64,000 nt of DNA from Methanomassiliicoccales archaeon (GTDB lineage: Archaea > Thermoplasmatota > Thermoplasmata > Methanomassiliicoccales > JACIVX01), in the NCBI GenBank assembly GCA_038850735.1, contig JAWCLO010000006.1, positions 58,147 to 122,146 on the forward strand, in the 5' to 3' direction. The position numbers and the translations under genes are program-made. Below the pieces are notes generated by a model. That model ran no database searches. It saw nothing but the letters and a program-made list of their open reading frames with translations, and was not told the origin of the DNA. This document shows positions 25,897-34,468 of this stretch, in pieces (the first letter of the stretch is position 1; the number at the start of each line of letters is the position of its first letter).

Positions 25897-27207
25897 TCAG
25901 AACCTCCGCCTCACGAATTTATTTCTCAGATATGCCTGTAGAAGCGTCTTTCCACTGATTTTTTCGTACCCCTTTCTAAGCCTACCTGTTATTAAGATAT
26001 CTTTTTTGAACAGCCAAACTGCAAAACTGACAGTTACCAAAGCAAACACTATTTCGTATAGGATTCCCGCTATGACAAACACATAATTGTCGAGCATAAG
26101 GCTCTGCATTACAAGCATTGGATGCGAGAATGGAATGATAAATAGCGCAGCTTGTACTGCCAGAGGGAGAGTGTCAAAATCACCGAACATGAGTACGAAC
26201 ATCGGTATGATTGCAAGGAACGAAATCGGCATCGTGAGCGTTTGTGCAGATTTGAGGTTTCTGGCGAAAATCCCGAGCAACATGCACAAAGAAAGCGCAG
26301 CAAACAGACTCAGAAAGAGTGTACCACCTACGAGCGCATAGTCGAACATATCCAGGGAAAATCCATATCTTTCCAGATCGATTGGTGATTGTTCCTGCAG
26401 CGAAGAAACATAATACCCAAATCCCAGCACGTATATCAGCGCCATGACCAGACCAACGATCGCCGCTCCAACCAACTTTCCGAAAACAATCGAACTTCTG
26501 CTCACAGGCAATGTGAGAAGGGTCTCAAGTGTTTTGTTTTCCTTTTCGTTGCCCATCGAGGTGATGACAGTGCTACCTGAAATAATAATCACAAGAACAA
26601 CCACAAGAGGCACAACAAAGTTCTGCTGAGATAGGATTGCCATTATTGTATTAGGAGAAACTCCCGGTAACTCTCTGTTTTTGAAAATCGTCGTCTCGTT
26701 CTTTAACGTGGGATTAAGAATCGTCTGTGAGTTTACGGGAGTCTCATTTCCGATTAAATGCTGTGCTATTGCGTAATTCATCTGTTGTATGAGCGCATCT
26801 ACTACGCTTGACGGAATGCTGTCGAGAACCCCACTCCCTCTCATGATCCAAATGATCTGGATTTCGCTGGATTTGTTATCGAGTATCTTCTCTGAAAAAT
26901 CCTCCGGGAATACAATGAGGGCAGTGCCACCGTCTTCTTCAACGATACGCTTGCCCTCTTCAATATCAGAACCATTATACGCCACTTCAGATAACCCACC
27001 AAGAGTCGAAGTCGCAATTCGCGAAATTGTACTGTCATCGAAATCGATTATTCCAATCACGGGAGGTTTTGTAACCTCTTCGCCAACGCTCCCGATCATA
27101 TTCCCCATCGAGGCAAATATAATCGCCATAATTGCTATCGGAATGATGGCGGAAGGCGTCAACAGTTCCCTGAGCTCCTTCTTCGTTATATTGAGGAACC
27201 CTCTCAT
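25897..27207 (-). CDS. ABC-2 type transporter permease (NatB-like)
   Basis: A 436-residue membrane protein. One span near residues 15-35 is followed by a ~150-residue extracytoplasmic domain, then five to six spans, with the ABC-2 signature region (GSTVITSMGNEKENKTLETLLTLP, read around residues 210-235). It exports an unknown substrate with the ATPase encoded just upstream; the two genes overlap as ATGA, so they are translationally coupled. NatB-like proteins move Na+ or lipophilic drugs in other organisms. Confidence 0.88.
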   Translation of the reverse strand: MRGFLNITKKELRELLTPSAIIPIAIMAIIFASMGNMIGSVGEEVTKPPVIGIIDFDDSTISRIATSTLGGLSEVAYNGSDIEEGKRIVEEDGGTALIVFPEDFSEKILDNKSSEIQIIWIMRGSGVLDSIPSSVVDALIQQMNYAIAQHLIGNETPVNSQTILNPTLKNETTIFKNRELPGVSPNTIMAILSQQNFVVPLVVVLVIIISGSTVITSMGNEKENKTLETLLTLPVSRSSIVFGKLVGAAIVGLVMALIYVLGFGYYVSSLQEQSPIDLERYGFSLDMFDYALVGGTLFLSLFAALSLCMLLGIFARNLKSAQTLTMPISFLAIIPMFVLMFGDFDTLPLAVQAALFIIPFSHPMLVMQSLMLDNYVFVIAGILYEIVFALVTVSFAVWLFKKDILITGRLRKGYEKISGKTLLQAYLRNKFVRRRF

Positions 27208-27926
27208 GAAACCACCTTGACAAAGACTTCTTCAATGTTAGCGGCACCGTACTTTTCCTTCAACTCTTTAGGCGATCCGGTTTCAACAATATGACCATCG
27301 TTAATTAGCGCAATTCGGTCGCAGAGGAATTCCACCTCAAGCATGTTATGTGATGATAGCAAGACGGACATTCCATGGGAAGAGGCTCTTCTGATGATAT
27401 CCCTAATTTCCTTTGCATTAATGACATCTAGGCCTGAAGTCGGCTCGTCGAGGATTGCTATTTTCGGCTCGACCATTAGGGCTCGGCCGACCAAAAGGCG
27501 CCGGCTCATACCTTTGCTGTATGTTTCAATCTTGTCATCGATTCTTTCACCCAAATTTGCTATTTCAATGCCTCTATTGACCATTGCTTTGTATCGCTCG
27601 CTTTTGGAAGGATCGAAGAACGCGGCCATGAATTCCAAATACGAGCGGCCTGTAAGGTTTTTGTAGGCACCAGCATCCTCTGGAAGGTATGAGATCATTT
27701 TTCTTATCTCGGCCTGCTCCTTTTGAAGATCCTTGTCAAACATCCTTACATGACCGGATGAAATTTGAAGCAGTGTAGCTAAGATTCGCAGGGTTGTGGT
27801 CTTGCCCGCGCCATTGGGACCAATAAGCCCAAAGATCTCTCCTTGCTTGACCGTGAATGAAATGCCTTTAACCGCAACAAATTTGCCGTAAGCCTTAACG
27901 AGATTCGTGACTTCAATTGCATTCAA
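27204..27926 (-). CDS. ABC transporter ATP-binding protein (NatA-like)
   Basis: A ~240-residue ABC ATPase with Walker A GPNGAGKTTT, Q-loop in SYLPED, a signature region reading YSKGMSRRLLVGRAL, Walker B IAILDEPTSGLD and an H-loop in LLSSHNM. The signature is SKGMS rather than LSGGQ, as is common in this exporter group. The TTG at 27926, opening L-N-A-I-E-V, is the best start because the family begins there; the longer form to 27986 adds an unlikely extension. It pairs with the overlapping permease gene. Confidence 0.88.
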   Translation of the reverse strand: MNAIEVTNLVKAYGKFVAVKGISFTVKQGEIFGLIGPNGAGKTTTLRILATLLQISSGHVRMFDKDLQKEQAEIRKMISYLPEDAGAYKNLTGRSYLEFMAAFFDPSKSERYKAMVNRGIEIANLGERIDDKIETYSKGMSRRLLVGRALMVEPKIAILDEPTSGLDVINAKEIRDIIRRASSHGMSVLLSSHNMLEVEFLCDRIALINDGHIVETGSPKELKEKYGAANIEEVFVKVVS

Positions 27927-28168
27927 GACTATTTTCCCCCAGAATTTGATGCAAAGTCGCCAAACAGCAGTTCTTGAATCCGTCAAATTATATTTATTTA
28001 TTCTCTACTTGAGCTCGAATCAAGAATCGTTAGCTTCACTACCATTCTTGCATCTTGAAATTTATTGACCTCAGCGTCAGCGAGCATTTCTTATGTCGAA
28101 TCTAATTTCTATACTAGTTGCTAAGAGAATTCTTAATTTAGATCTTCTTAAAATAGAACACGTTGAGC

Positions 28169-28903
28169 ATGACTTCAAAGGAGTATCGCTTTGGTTGTAG
28201 TGGATGGAGCTATAAGGATTGGATCGGTAAATTTTATCGTAAAGACTGTGAGCCAAGTAAAATGCTAGAAGAATATGCAAAGATCTTCAATACTGTCGAA
28301 ATCAACATGTCCTTTTACAGATTGCCATTTGAGGGCTTGATTAAGAGCTGGCGCATGAGAGTACCTGAAGGTTTTCTTTTCTGTCCGAAAATGAGCCGAA
28401 AAATTACACACATAAAGCGGCTAAATGATGTTGGTGCGGAACTGGTACTGTTTCTTACGCGGATGAGAATTTTGGGTGAAAAGCTCGGCCCAATACTGAT
28501 TCAGTTGCCACCAGGGATAAAGAAGGATCTTGTCCAACTCGAGAATTTTTTATCAATGTTGCCCAGGGATCTTAAATTTACTATCGAATTCAGGAACAAG
28601 AACTGGACCACGAGTGAAGTGCTGTCATTGCTTGCAACGTATGGCGTGGCCATCTGTTTCGTGGATTCTCCGAAAATGATTTTCATGACCGAACCGACCG
28701 CTGATTTTGCCTACATCAGGTGGCATGGGCGCAAATCGTGGTACAGATATGAATATAAGAGCGAAGAAATTAGAGAATGGGTCAAATTCATTCAGTCACT
28801 TAATGTTGATTGCGTATACGGTTTCTGGAATAATGATTTCAATGCAAATGCGCCAAGAAACTGCTTGGAACTTATTAGCATGCTTGGGAATAAATCTAAA
28901 TGA
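28169..28903 (+). CDS. DUF72 family protein
   Basis: A 244-residue TIM-barrel protein of the DUF72 family, recognised by G-C-S-G-W-S-Y-K-D-W near the N-terminus, F-N-T-V-E-I-N-M-S-F-Y-R-L-P, and a later Y-I-R-W-H-G-R strand with a C-terminal Y-G-F-W-N-N-D-F segment. The family is widespread but has no firmly known reaction. The ATG at 28169 is preferred to a TTG two codons earlier. A TATA-like TTCTTAATTTAG lies ~35 bases upstream. Confidence 0.88.
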   Translation: MTSKEYRFGCSGWSYKDWIGKFYRKDCEPSKMLEEYAKIFNTVEINMSFYRLPFEGLIKSWRMRVPEGFLFCPKMSRKITHIKRLNDVGAELVLFLTRMRILGEKLGPILIQLPPGIKKDLVQLENFLSMLPRDLKFTIEFRNKNWTTSEVLSLLATYGVAICFVDSPKMIFMTEPTADFAYIRWHGRKSWYRYEYKSEEIREWVKFIQSLNVDCVYGFWNNDFNANAPRNCLELISMLGNKSK

Positions 28904-28938
28904 TGCCCATTTTCATCAAGTTTCCTAGTTTATGATAT

Positions 28939-29220
28939 TCAAACCCCTTTATCTGCGATCCCGCTTTTGTCAAATCTGAGTTTCAACCCGATTAGAATGA
29001 TATTCAGCGTGAACGCAACAGCATTCCAAAACATAACAGGAGCACTATTTATGAATATGCCATAGACCAACCACAGGAACATGCCCGCGCACAATAAGAG
29101 GAGCATCCCAATCGACACGTCTTCCAATCTCCTCGTTTTCAAACCCTTAATAATCTGAGGTACAAATCCCATGGTCGTGAGAAACCCTGCGATGAGTCCA
29201 AGGAGCGTCCATTGATCCAT
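28939..29220 (-). CDS. SemiSWEET-type PQ-loop transporter
   Basis: A 93-residue membrane protein with three spans and the F-V-P-Q motif in the first helix, as in SemiSWEET sugar transporters, which work as dimers. The length is normal. It is divergent from the small zinc-ribbon ORF at 29232. The substrate is not predictable. Confidence 0.85.
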   Translation of the reverse strand: MDQWTLLGLIAGFLTTMGFVPQIIKGLKTRRLEDVSIGMLLLLCAGMFLWLVYGIFINSAPVMFWNAVAFTLNIILIGLKLRFDKSGIADKGV

Positions 29221-29231
29221 AGGTGGACATA

Positions 29232-29375
29232 ATGAATTCTAACGATTATGCTTTCTGTCGACCGAGATCTTCTGCAATTTGTACCAAATGTTCTATAGGA
29301 TTCCAATTACAGACAGGCAAAAGTAACTGCAATAGGTGTGCTTCCAAAATTCCAACTCGATGTGGGACTACCTAG
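29232..29375 (+). CDS. Probable 47-residue zinc-ribbon microprotein
   Basis: The frame starts ATG with GGTGG 5-6 bases upstream. It contains CTKC, fifteen residues, then NCNRC, a spacing typical of a zinc ribbon; two more Cys lie outside this core. No family name can be given. The short length and lack of a clear TATA box (the region is shared with the divergent SemiSWEET gene) keep this uncertain. Confidence 0.45.
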   Translation: MNSNDYAFCRPRSSAICTKCSIGFQLQTGKSNCNRCASKIPTRCGTT

Positions 29376-29740
29376 TTGATCAGATGGAAAACCACCACTT
29401 TGCCATTTATGCGCAACCGGCAGTAATTGCGAGTATGATATGCGCATGAATGTCCTCGATGTCTGCACATGAGAATTTAAGCACCAGATTATGCTATTTC
29501 AAAAATTTACAGCATAAATTTACCTTAATCGACATTTTTCTGATGATTCTTCACCTTTGGTGTTACTCACATCGACCTGGAAAATAAAAAGGCCCTCGAG
29601 TGACATCACCTCGTCATCTCACTCAACAGTTGAATCTCCGGGCATGAAGCTCAGAACCTTATTAATCAAATGAAGTTACTAACTGTCTTGCCTAAATCAG
29701 CTAAAGATAATGGCACGACCATTAAAATGCCATACTGAAG
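29376..29740. other. Intergenic region with a small hairpin
   Basis: About 365 bases with no credible ORF. GAGTGA (29598-29603) pairs with TCACTC (29619-29624) around a 15-base loop; this could be a regulatory stem before the LysE-type gene or a terminator for the upstream ORF. Confidence 0.4.
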
Positions 29741-30370
29741 ATGAGTGAGAAAATGTTGCTGGAAGTTGCAGAGCTCTTTGCCCTTGGTTTCATCGTAGGT
29801 CTTAGTGGGGCTATAATCCCTGGGCCACTTTTTGCATTCACCGTTCTCGATACGAACCAGAAAGGCAAGGTCACAGCTCACGAAATCATTCTAGGGCACG
29901 TTGTTTGGGAAGCTGGTATAGTAGCTGTCCTACTCCTCGGTTTTGGATATTTTCTCATCGATTTCAAATGGATTATTTTCCTCGTTGGCGGGGCAGTAAT
30001 GTTTACAATGGGCATATTTACGATGCTGAATAAGGACAGTGAGACCAAGATGATCAGGAGGCGCGTAGACTCGTCTTTTGTAGGCGGAATTTTTTATACT
30101 GCCCTCAACCCTTCACAACCGCCTTGGTGGGCTACGGCGGGTCTTGCACTCTTGCTCACTGGGATAGAATTGATGGGCCTTCTCGGCGCTTTAATAGTCA
30201 CACTGGGTCATTGGGTATCTGACCTAGCTTATTATATCTCAGTATCTTTCGTCGTGCATCGGCATGAAAAATTTATTAGCCCCCGGCAGAGGCAGGTAAA
30301 GATGATTCTCGGTGCCTTTCTCGCAGCTCTGGGTACATACTTCGTCATATCATCTTTTATCGATGTCTGA
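29741..30370 (+). CDS. LysE/RhtB family transporter
   Basis: A 209-residue inner-membrane exporter with six predicted spans. The family signature G-L-S-G-A-I-I-P-G-P near residues 18-28 is present, as is the N-P-S-Q-P-P-W-W-A motif in the second half. Family members export amino acids or related small molecules; the archaeal substrate is unknown. Confidence 0.87.
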   Translation: MSEKMLLEVAELFALGFIVGLSGAIIPGPLFAFTVLDTNQKGKVTAHEIILGHVVWEAGIVAVLLLGFGYFLIDFKWIIFLVGGAVMFTMGIFTMLNKDSETKMIRRRVDSSFVGGIFYTALNPSQPPWWATAGLALLLTGIELMGLLGALIVTLGHWVSDLAYYISVSFVVHRHEKFISPRQRQVKMILGAFLAALGTYFVISSFIDV

Positions 30371-30514
30371 CTTCAAAGGTGGTCGTGATCTGGAAATGGA
30401 AATGGTATTGCTTTGGTGCAACAAACTAATAATAAGAGGCAAGAAAATTCCGCAAAAGGGCACCGGTAAGCTCCTGCACGACTCTTTATGAATTCAAAAA
30501 GTCCAGCGCCTTTT

Positions 30515-31369
30515 CTAATTTCTGTGGAGGGCACATTTCTTCGCTTTATCATAGGATCGCACGATGGCATCAAGCGTAATGAACTCCTTTTCAAGGGAAC
30601 CCAACTCGAAGTTGAACTCTCTCGCAAACTCGGCGACAGACCTTTCAAACTCCTCCTTATCTCCCAATCCCGTGTCAATCTTCAGCGCCTTCTTATAACC
30701 TGCAAGTTCAAAAATCCATTTTAGAACGCTGAGATCTCCTCTTTCAGCACCGCGAGTTAACTCCATCTTAAAAATGAGCTCGCGCCAGTGTTCAGCCCAC
30801 TCTGGCGTAAGGTAAAATACACCAGGATATCGTTTTAAAAGTCGATAGTAGCCCTCCGTTCCGCCGAGAACTGCGGCAATGCAATCATCGACTGGTCTTT
30901 CGCATTCATCTGCTAGTATAAAGAGATCCTTTCCGGCAGCAGTCTTAATTTCTGTGAGATCTCTGAACGCATTTCCGCAGAGACCATAGAAAAGTAAAAT
31001 GGAATCGCATACTGGTGCGATTTGTTTGATCGATTGCATTACTTCCCCACGCAATTTCTGTGGATCCTCGTGGAGCGCCATCGATTTCATCAATATGATA
31101 AGGCTGTAGCCAACTTGTTTCAAATTATGAATCTCCCCTTCTTCGATGCATATAATCTTCGCGCTTGTTGCGCTGCTTAGCTTGTGAAGCAAACTCCTCG
31201 ACTCTTCTGTACGGATTACAATGATCTGCGAAATATCTTTGTCATTTACTGCTAAGTAAACAATTTCGTTTTCGAGTATCGGGCAACCTATGATGCCAAG
31301 CCGGCAGGAATATGAATTCATTAAGGCATGAAATCTTAAACGAATATTAAACAGAATTGATGTATTCAT
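30515..31369 (-). CDS. DUF1638 family protein
   Basis: A ~284-residue protein of the DUF1638 family, recognised by L-L-F-Y-G-L-C-G-N-A, D-D-C-I-A-A-V-L-G-G and the Y-L-T-P-E-W-A-E-H-W segment. In methanogens such genes often occur near methylamine methyltransferases, but none is present here. The start is uncertain: ATG at 31369 has a weak GAGG, ATG at 31321 begins closer to the conserved core, and the frame stays open to 31486. Confidence 0.8.
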   Translation of the reverse strand: MNTSILFNIRLRFHALMNSYSCRLGIIGCPILENEIVYLAVNDKDISQIIVIRTEESRSLLHKLSSATSAKIICIEEGEIHNLKQVGYSLIILMKSMALHEDPQKLRGEVMQSIKQIAPVCDSILLFYGLCGNAFRDLTEIKTAAGKDLFILADECERPVDDCIAAVLGGTEGYYRLLKRYPGVFYLTPEWAEHWRELIFKMELTRGAERGDLSVLKWIFELAGYKKALKIDTGLGDKEEFERSVAEFAREFNFELGSLEKEFITLDAIVRSYDKAKKCALHRN

Positions 31370-31592
31370 CTTCTTGCAAGCCTCAGATATCCAAATGAAA
31401 TCAATCCCACATTTTGTTCTCGGCAATTTGACTGTCCCAGCGATAAAAGGGTTATGTCGTAACTGGTGATCAAAGGCTACTCGCAAAATCGATTCATGCT
31501 TCTGAAATCAGCGATCGAGGTGGAAAATCGCTAGCGTTACTTCCACTTCAAAATCAAAACCCACATCTTGTGAGGTAACCTTTCAATACGCA

Positions 31593-31865
31593 TTAATACT
31601 TCCCTTTCTGGCCTTTCCACAATGTCGAAATTTCATCGGAAACGATCACTAATTGTTCTCCAGAAAAATAGCATCTACCGATCCCTCCCTCATCTATGAG
31701 TCTATGTGTCTTCTTTTCCTTATGCAACCGGAACTGCACTGCTAGGCAGGTCGGTTCTGATGGGGTGGATACGTTCGCTAGTGCACCGTGACAAAGAATT
31801 ATCGCTGCTTCGGACACCATCTTCACAGCGCCTGGGTAGACCGTTTGATGGAAAGCACCTTGCAA
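31593..31865 (-). CDS. Hypothetical ORF or gene remnant
   Basis: A 90-codon frame (75 codons from the internal ATG) with a fairly protein-like composition, including CHGAL, a RLHKEKK stretch and a YFSGEQLVIVSDEIS strand pair. There is no recognised family and no clear ribosome binding site. It lies next to a degraded methyltransferase gene, so it may be another remnant. Reported at low confidence. Confidence 0.25.
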   Translation of the reverse strand: MQGAFHQTVYPGAVKMVSEAAIILCHGALANVSTPSEPTCLAVQFRLHKEKKTHRLIDEGGIGRCYFSGEQLVIVSDEISTLWKGQKGKY

Positions 31866-31928
31866 ATCAATGTTCTAAACAGTTTGCCGCCGAAACAATG
31901 AGAGATTGATCATATGTTTTGGCATAAT

Positions 31929-32231
31929 TCAAGGTTTGACTTCATTTTCTAAATATTTGCCGAGCTGATCTTTGCAATGTTAATGGCAACCTAGAGAAAT
32001 CTATTCCGTAAATGTCTTTCCTGCCGTTTTCAAGGATAAAGTCAAGCATATCGCTATCGCCGCAGCAAACATCGATTATCGGCTCCCTTATGGAATCGTC
32101 ATATCTCTTGAAGAAAGCATATTGGTATCTGAATAGGAAGGGATTGTAGATCTTTCTATCATCTTCTTGTTCCGAAATCCCCACAATTTACGGTACTCAA
32201 GAACGATGTCTGCAATTAAATCATATCCCAC
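31929..32231 (-). pseudogene. Degraded class I SAM methyltransferase gene
   Basis: A GTG at 32231, preceded by AAGGGA, opens a frame reading GYDLIADIVLEYRKLWGF. Coding then shifts frame near 32160-32175 and continues as KIYNPFLFRYQYAFFKRY, then motif I (PIIDVCCGDSDMLDF) and the acidic end of strand 2 (YGIDFS). Only ~20-30 residues follow before stops in each frame; one frame ends DQLGKYLENEVKP at 31929, like a genuine C-terminus. The middle of the enzyme is missing. This indicates a frameshifted, internally deleted methyltransferase. Confidence 0.6.
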
Positions 32232-32291
32232 AATCCCTTGGGAAATGGATGTGTTATTTCATGTGCTCATCGATTCATCATCGCACGGTCA

Positions 32292-32482
32292 GGAGGGCGC
32301 CAGAAAAACAGGGGGATTGCAAGGAGGAAGGTCTGGCGAAGCGCCCTCCATCATGTGGTTTTGTCCTGTAAGGACGGCTGCTCGACCTTATAGGTCGCTT
32401 TAACAATTGTAAGCTCTTTCATATATATATTATTCCGAAAAAGTTCGGTCCTATGGGTGCAAAAGGCATCTTACTTTTTGCA
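32292..32482. ncRNA. Array of five perfect hairpins: candidate structured RNA
   Basis: Five stems follow each other. GGAGGGCGC (32292-32300) pairs with GCGCCCTCC (32341-32349), with an inner CAGA/TCTG stem. GTCCT/AGGAC is at 32363-32375, CGACCT/AGGTCG at 32383-32397, CCGAA/TTCGG at 32435-32448, and TGCAAAA/TTTTGCA at 32458-32482. A strong TATA run (32421-32432) sits between stems three and four. A minus-strand transcript from it would start near 32400 and contain stems three to one. The strand is not settled and no known RNA family was recognised; RNase P and SRP RNA signatures were not found. Confidence 0.45.
32421..32432 (-). promoter_or_regulatory. Strong TATA run inside the hairpin array
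   Basis: ATATATATATTA is the clearest TATA box in this gene-poor stretch. On the minus strand it would start transcription near 32400, at the edge of the first three hairpins and ~170 bases upstream of the methyltransferase remnant. Confidence 0.4.
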
Positions 32483-32966
32483 TTATAGTTGACAATGTGC
32501 AAGGAATCTACTGTTATTCCTCTGTGGGATGAAAATAAGATCGGTCGCTTTGGAATTTATTTTTTAATAAAGAGGTCTGATACGAGCAAAAAACAAGAGA
32601 GCTTTGAAACCATGTATAGTGGATCAACTTAAGGTTGCATCAAACTAACCCGAATCATACAATTATGGCGAGCCTTTGGATCGTAATATTAGACAGTCGG
32701 GCATTTCACTTTCACACATGAATAGGGCTTGTGTGTTTAGTAAGCAATTTATATAAGTCGTGCGAAGTTTTTTTTGAGATGTTAAGTTTTAGAATAATCT
32801 ATTCCTTTCATTACTGACAGCTTGAATTATATTGATACAAAATTAGATTATGCTGGCAGGAAATCTATACAATCTATATCCGCTATCGAGATGAAATTCA
32901 TCGAGCCCGAGGTTCTCACATCTTTCAAATTCATTAGAAGCAACGAAAATAAGGATTGATGAAAGA
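32483..32966. other. Gene-poor AT-rich region
   Basis: No credible gene was seen. A TATA-like ATTTATATAAG (32748-32758) is followed by a run of eight T and a 12-codon frame only, so it is an orphan promoter candidate. The rest is low-complexity AT-rich sequence up to tRNA-Met. Confidence 0.4.
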
Positions 32967-33055
32967 TGGGCCCGGCCGGATTTGAACCGACGACCATCTG
33001 GTATCTCAGGCCAACCTTATGAGCCAGACGCTCCGCCAGACTAAGCTACGGGCCC
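32967..33055 (-). tRNA. tRNA-Met (CAT) with a 15-nt intron, probably elongator
   Basis: The acceptor stem GGGCCCG pairs with CGGGCCC and the discriminator is A. The D arm is GCTT...GAGC, the anticodon stem TCTGG/CCAGA, and the T arm GTCGG-TTCAAAT-CCGGC. The loop reads C-T-CAT-A, then a 15-base insertion after position 37, then A38. Elongator tRNA-Met with an intron here is known in Thermoplasma-type archaea; an Ile2 tRNA with modified C34 is the alternative. CCA is not encoded. Confidence 0.92.
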
Positions 33056-33534
33056 TTCTTGTGGATACTAGCAAAATTCTCGTTATAATGCAGCTCGATA
33101 TAAATCTGTTGCCGTCAACTCATAAAGACAGCGCCTCACTGGGAAAAACGAAGCCGTAATGTTTTGTAGATTGTATAACAGTTTCTTGAAGAGCATATCA
33201 AATTCTAATTCATGATTTCATGGGAATATGGAAGTCTCGCTTTGCAACATTTTCTTATTTTTGAGCATGCACCTATGTGTCATGTATTTCACATTTACAA
33301 CTATTCCAAGCGGAATTCCTCCAAGTTAGCCCTTCAAAAACCATTTATTGCATTTTCTCTCCCAATTACGCAATTGGGGTATGCCTATATGCGCGAAATG
33401 ACTTGAAAATTCTTTATCGCAAGTAATCATCTCCAAAGAAAGTGCTTGATCTAGAGTATATTCCGACGGATATATGGGTTACATAAAGCTTTGATATTAA
33501 TGAGAACGATCTTCATAACGAAGGAGGCAGCGAT
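33056..33534. other. Intergenic region between tRNA-Met and the DUF2284 gene
   Basis: The tRNA promoter lies at the left (TATA-like CATTATAAC on the minus strand at 33082-33090). No supported gene was seen in the remaining ~430 bases; a 64-codon frame at 33212-33406 has no ribosome binding site and unusual composition. Confidence 0.45.
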
Positions 33535-34149
33535 GTGGCGTTAACTGAGGATCTTCAAATGCTGTGCGAAAAGGCAAAAGCTTATGGTGCATCTGAGGCA
33601 ATCATTATTTCGACTCAAAGTATTGTGGTGGATCCTAGGGTACGCTTGAAATGTATGGTTCCTATTTGCCCGAATTATGGATACAATCTCATGTGCCCAC
33701 CTAACGTGATAAACTCAGATGAATTCATTAAAATCCTCTCCTACTACAGGTATGCGATACTCCTTAGGGTCAGAATACAACTTAAATGGGACCTGATCGC
33801 CGCCGTAGGTAAAGAGGCATCATTAAATGAAATCAGGGACATAGAGAATTACAAGGAACCGCTTGTGAAGAGCGAAAGGACGCTCGTCGAGATCCTTCGC
33901 AAACTTGAACGAGATTGCCTAAAATTGGGCTTCAGGTTTGCAGCTGGACTCTCCGCCGGGGCGTGTAGGCTTTGCGACGAATGCGTTGGACAGAAATCTG
34001 GAAAAGTGTGCAGAAGGCCCTTTGACGCAAGACCCTCGATGGAAGCCGTTGGAATTGATGTTATTGAGACCGCCAAAAAAGCAGGGATGAACATAAGCTT
34101 CTATGGAAATGAAGAACCATCATGGATTGGATTGCTGCTTGTAGATTAA
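33535..34149 (+). CDS. DUF2284 metal-binding protein
   Basis: A 204-residue cysteine-rich protein of the DUF2284 family. Cys pairs appear in CMVPICPNYGYNLMCPP (~41-58) and in CRLCDECVGQKSGKVC (~143-158), suggesting Fe-S cluster or metal binding. The GTG at 33535 has AGGAGG ~8 bases upstream. The function is unknown; related genes occur widely in anaerobes. Confidence 0.85.
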   Translation: MALTEDLQMLCEKAKAYGASEAIIISTQSIVVDPRVRLKCMVPICPNYGYNLMCPPNVINSDEFIKILSYYRYAILLRVRIQLKWDLIAAVGKEASLNEIRDIENYKEPLVKSERTLVEILRKLERDCLKLGFRFAAGLSAGACRLCDECVGQKSGKVCRRPFDARPSMEAVGIDVIETAKKAGMNISFYGNEEPSWIGLLLVD

Positions 34150-34218
34150 CAGCGGATTGCTGGCGAAAAGCGATTTTAAAATCGTATTTCACTAAACGGC
34201 GATAAAATATGATTAGAA

Positions 34219-34316
34219 TGGCGCCGTCGAGCGGGATCGAACCGCTGACCTTGTGGTTTCAACTCCCCATGAAGGGGATTAACAGCCACACGCTCTACCA
34301 GCTGAGCTACGACGGC
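34219..34316 (-). tRNA. tRNA-Asn (GTT) with a 22-nt intron and encoded CCA
   Basis: The acceptor stem GCCGTCG pairs with CGACGGC and the discriminator is G at 34222, usual for tRNA-Asn. It is followed in the genome by CCA (34221-34219), unlike the other two tRNAs of the window. The anticodon stem is TGTGG/CCACA and the loop C-T-GTT-A, then a 22-base insertion after position 37 with a CCCC/GGGG helix, then A38. The T arm is CAGCGG-TTCGATC-CCGCT. A TATA box (ATTAATATAG) lies ~35 bases upstream at 34348-34357. Confidence 0.95.
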
Positions 34317-34468
34317 ACAGTTGGGCGACCGTGTAAAATGCCAGCCCTATATTAATCCTTTTTCCTCTACCAATACTTCGCTGTTCAACTCACCAATGCA
34401 TGTATGGAATGTTAACCGAACAGAGCTCAAAGGGATGCTAGATTGCGTCATACATCGGAGGATATCCT

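Noticed and set aside
32292..32482. RNase P RNA or SRP RNA as explanation for the hairpin array
   Set aside because: The conserved RNase P core (GAGGAAAGTCC with ACAGAA) and the SRP helix 8 motif were not found; size and fold do not fit.
33212..33406. 64-codon plus-strand frame
   Set aside because: No ribosome binding site or domain pattern; composition follows AT-rich non-coding DNA.
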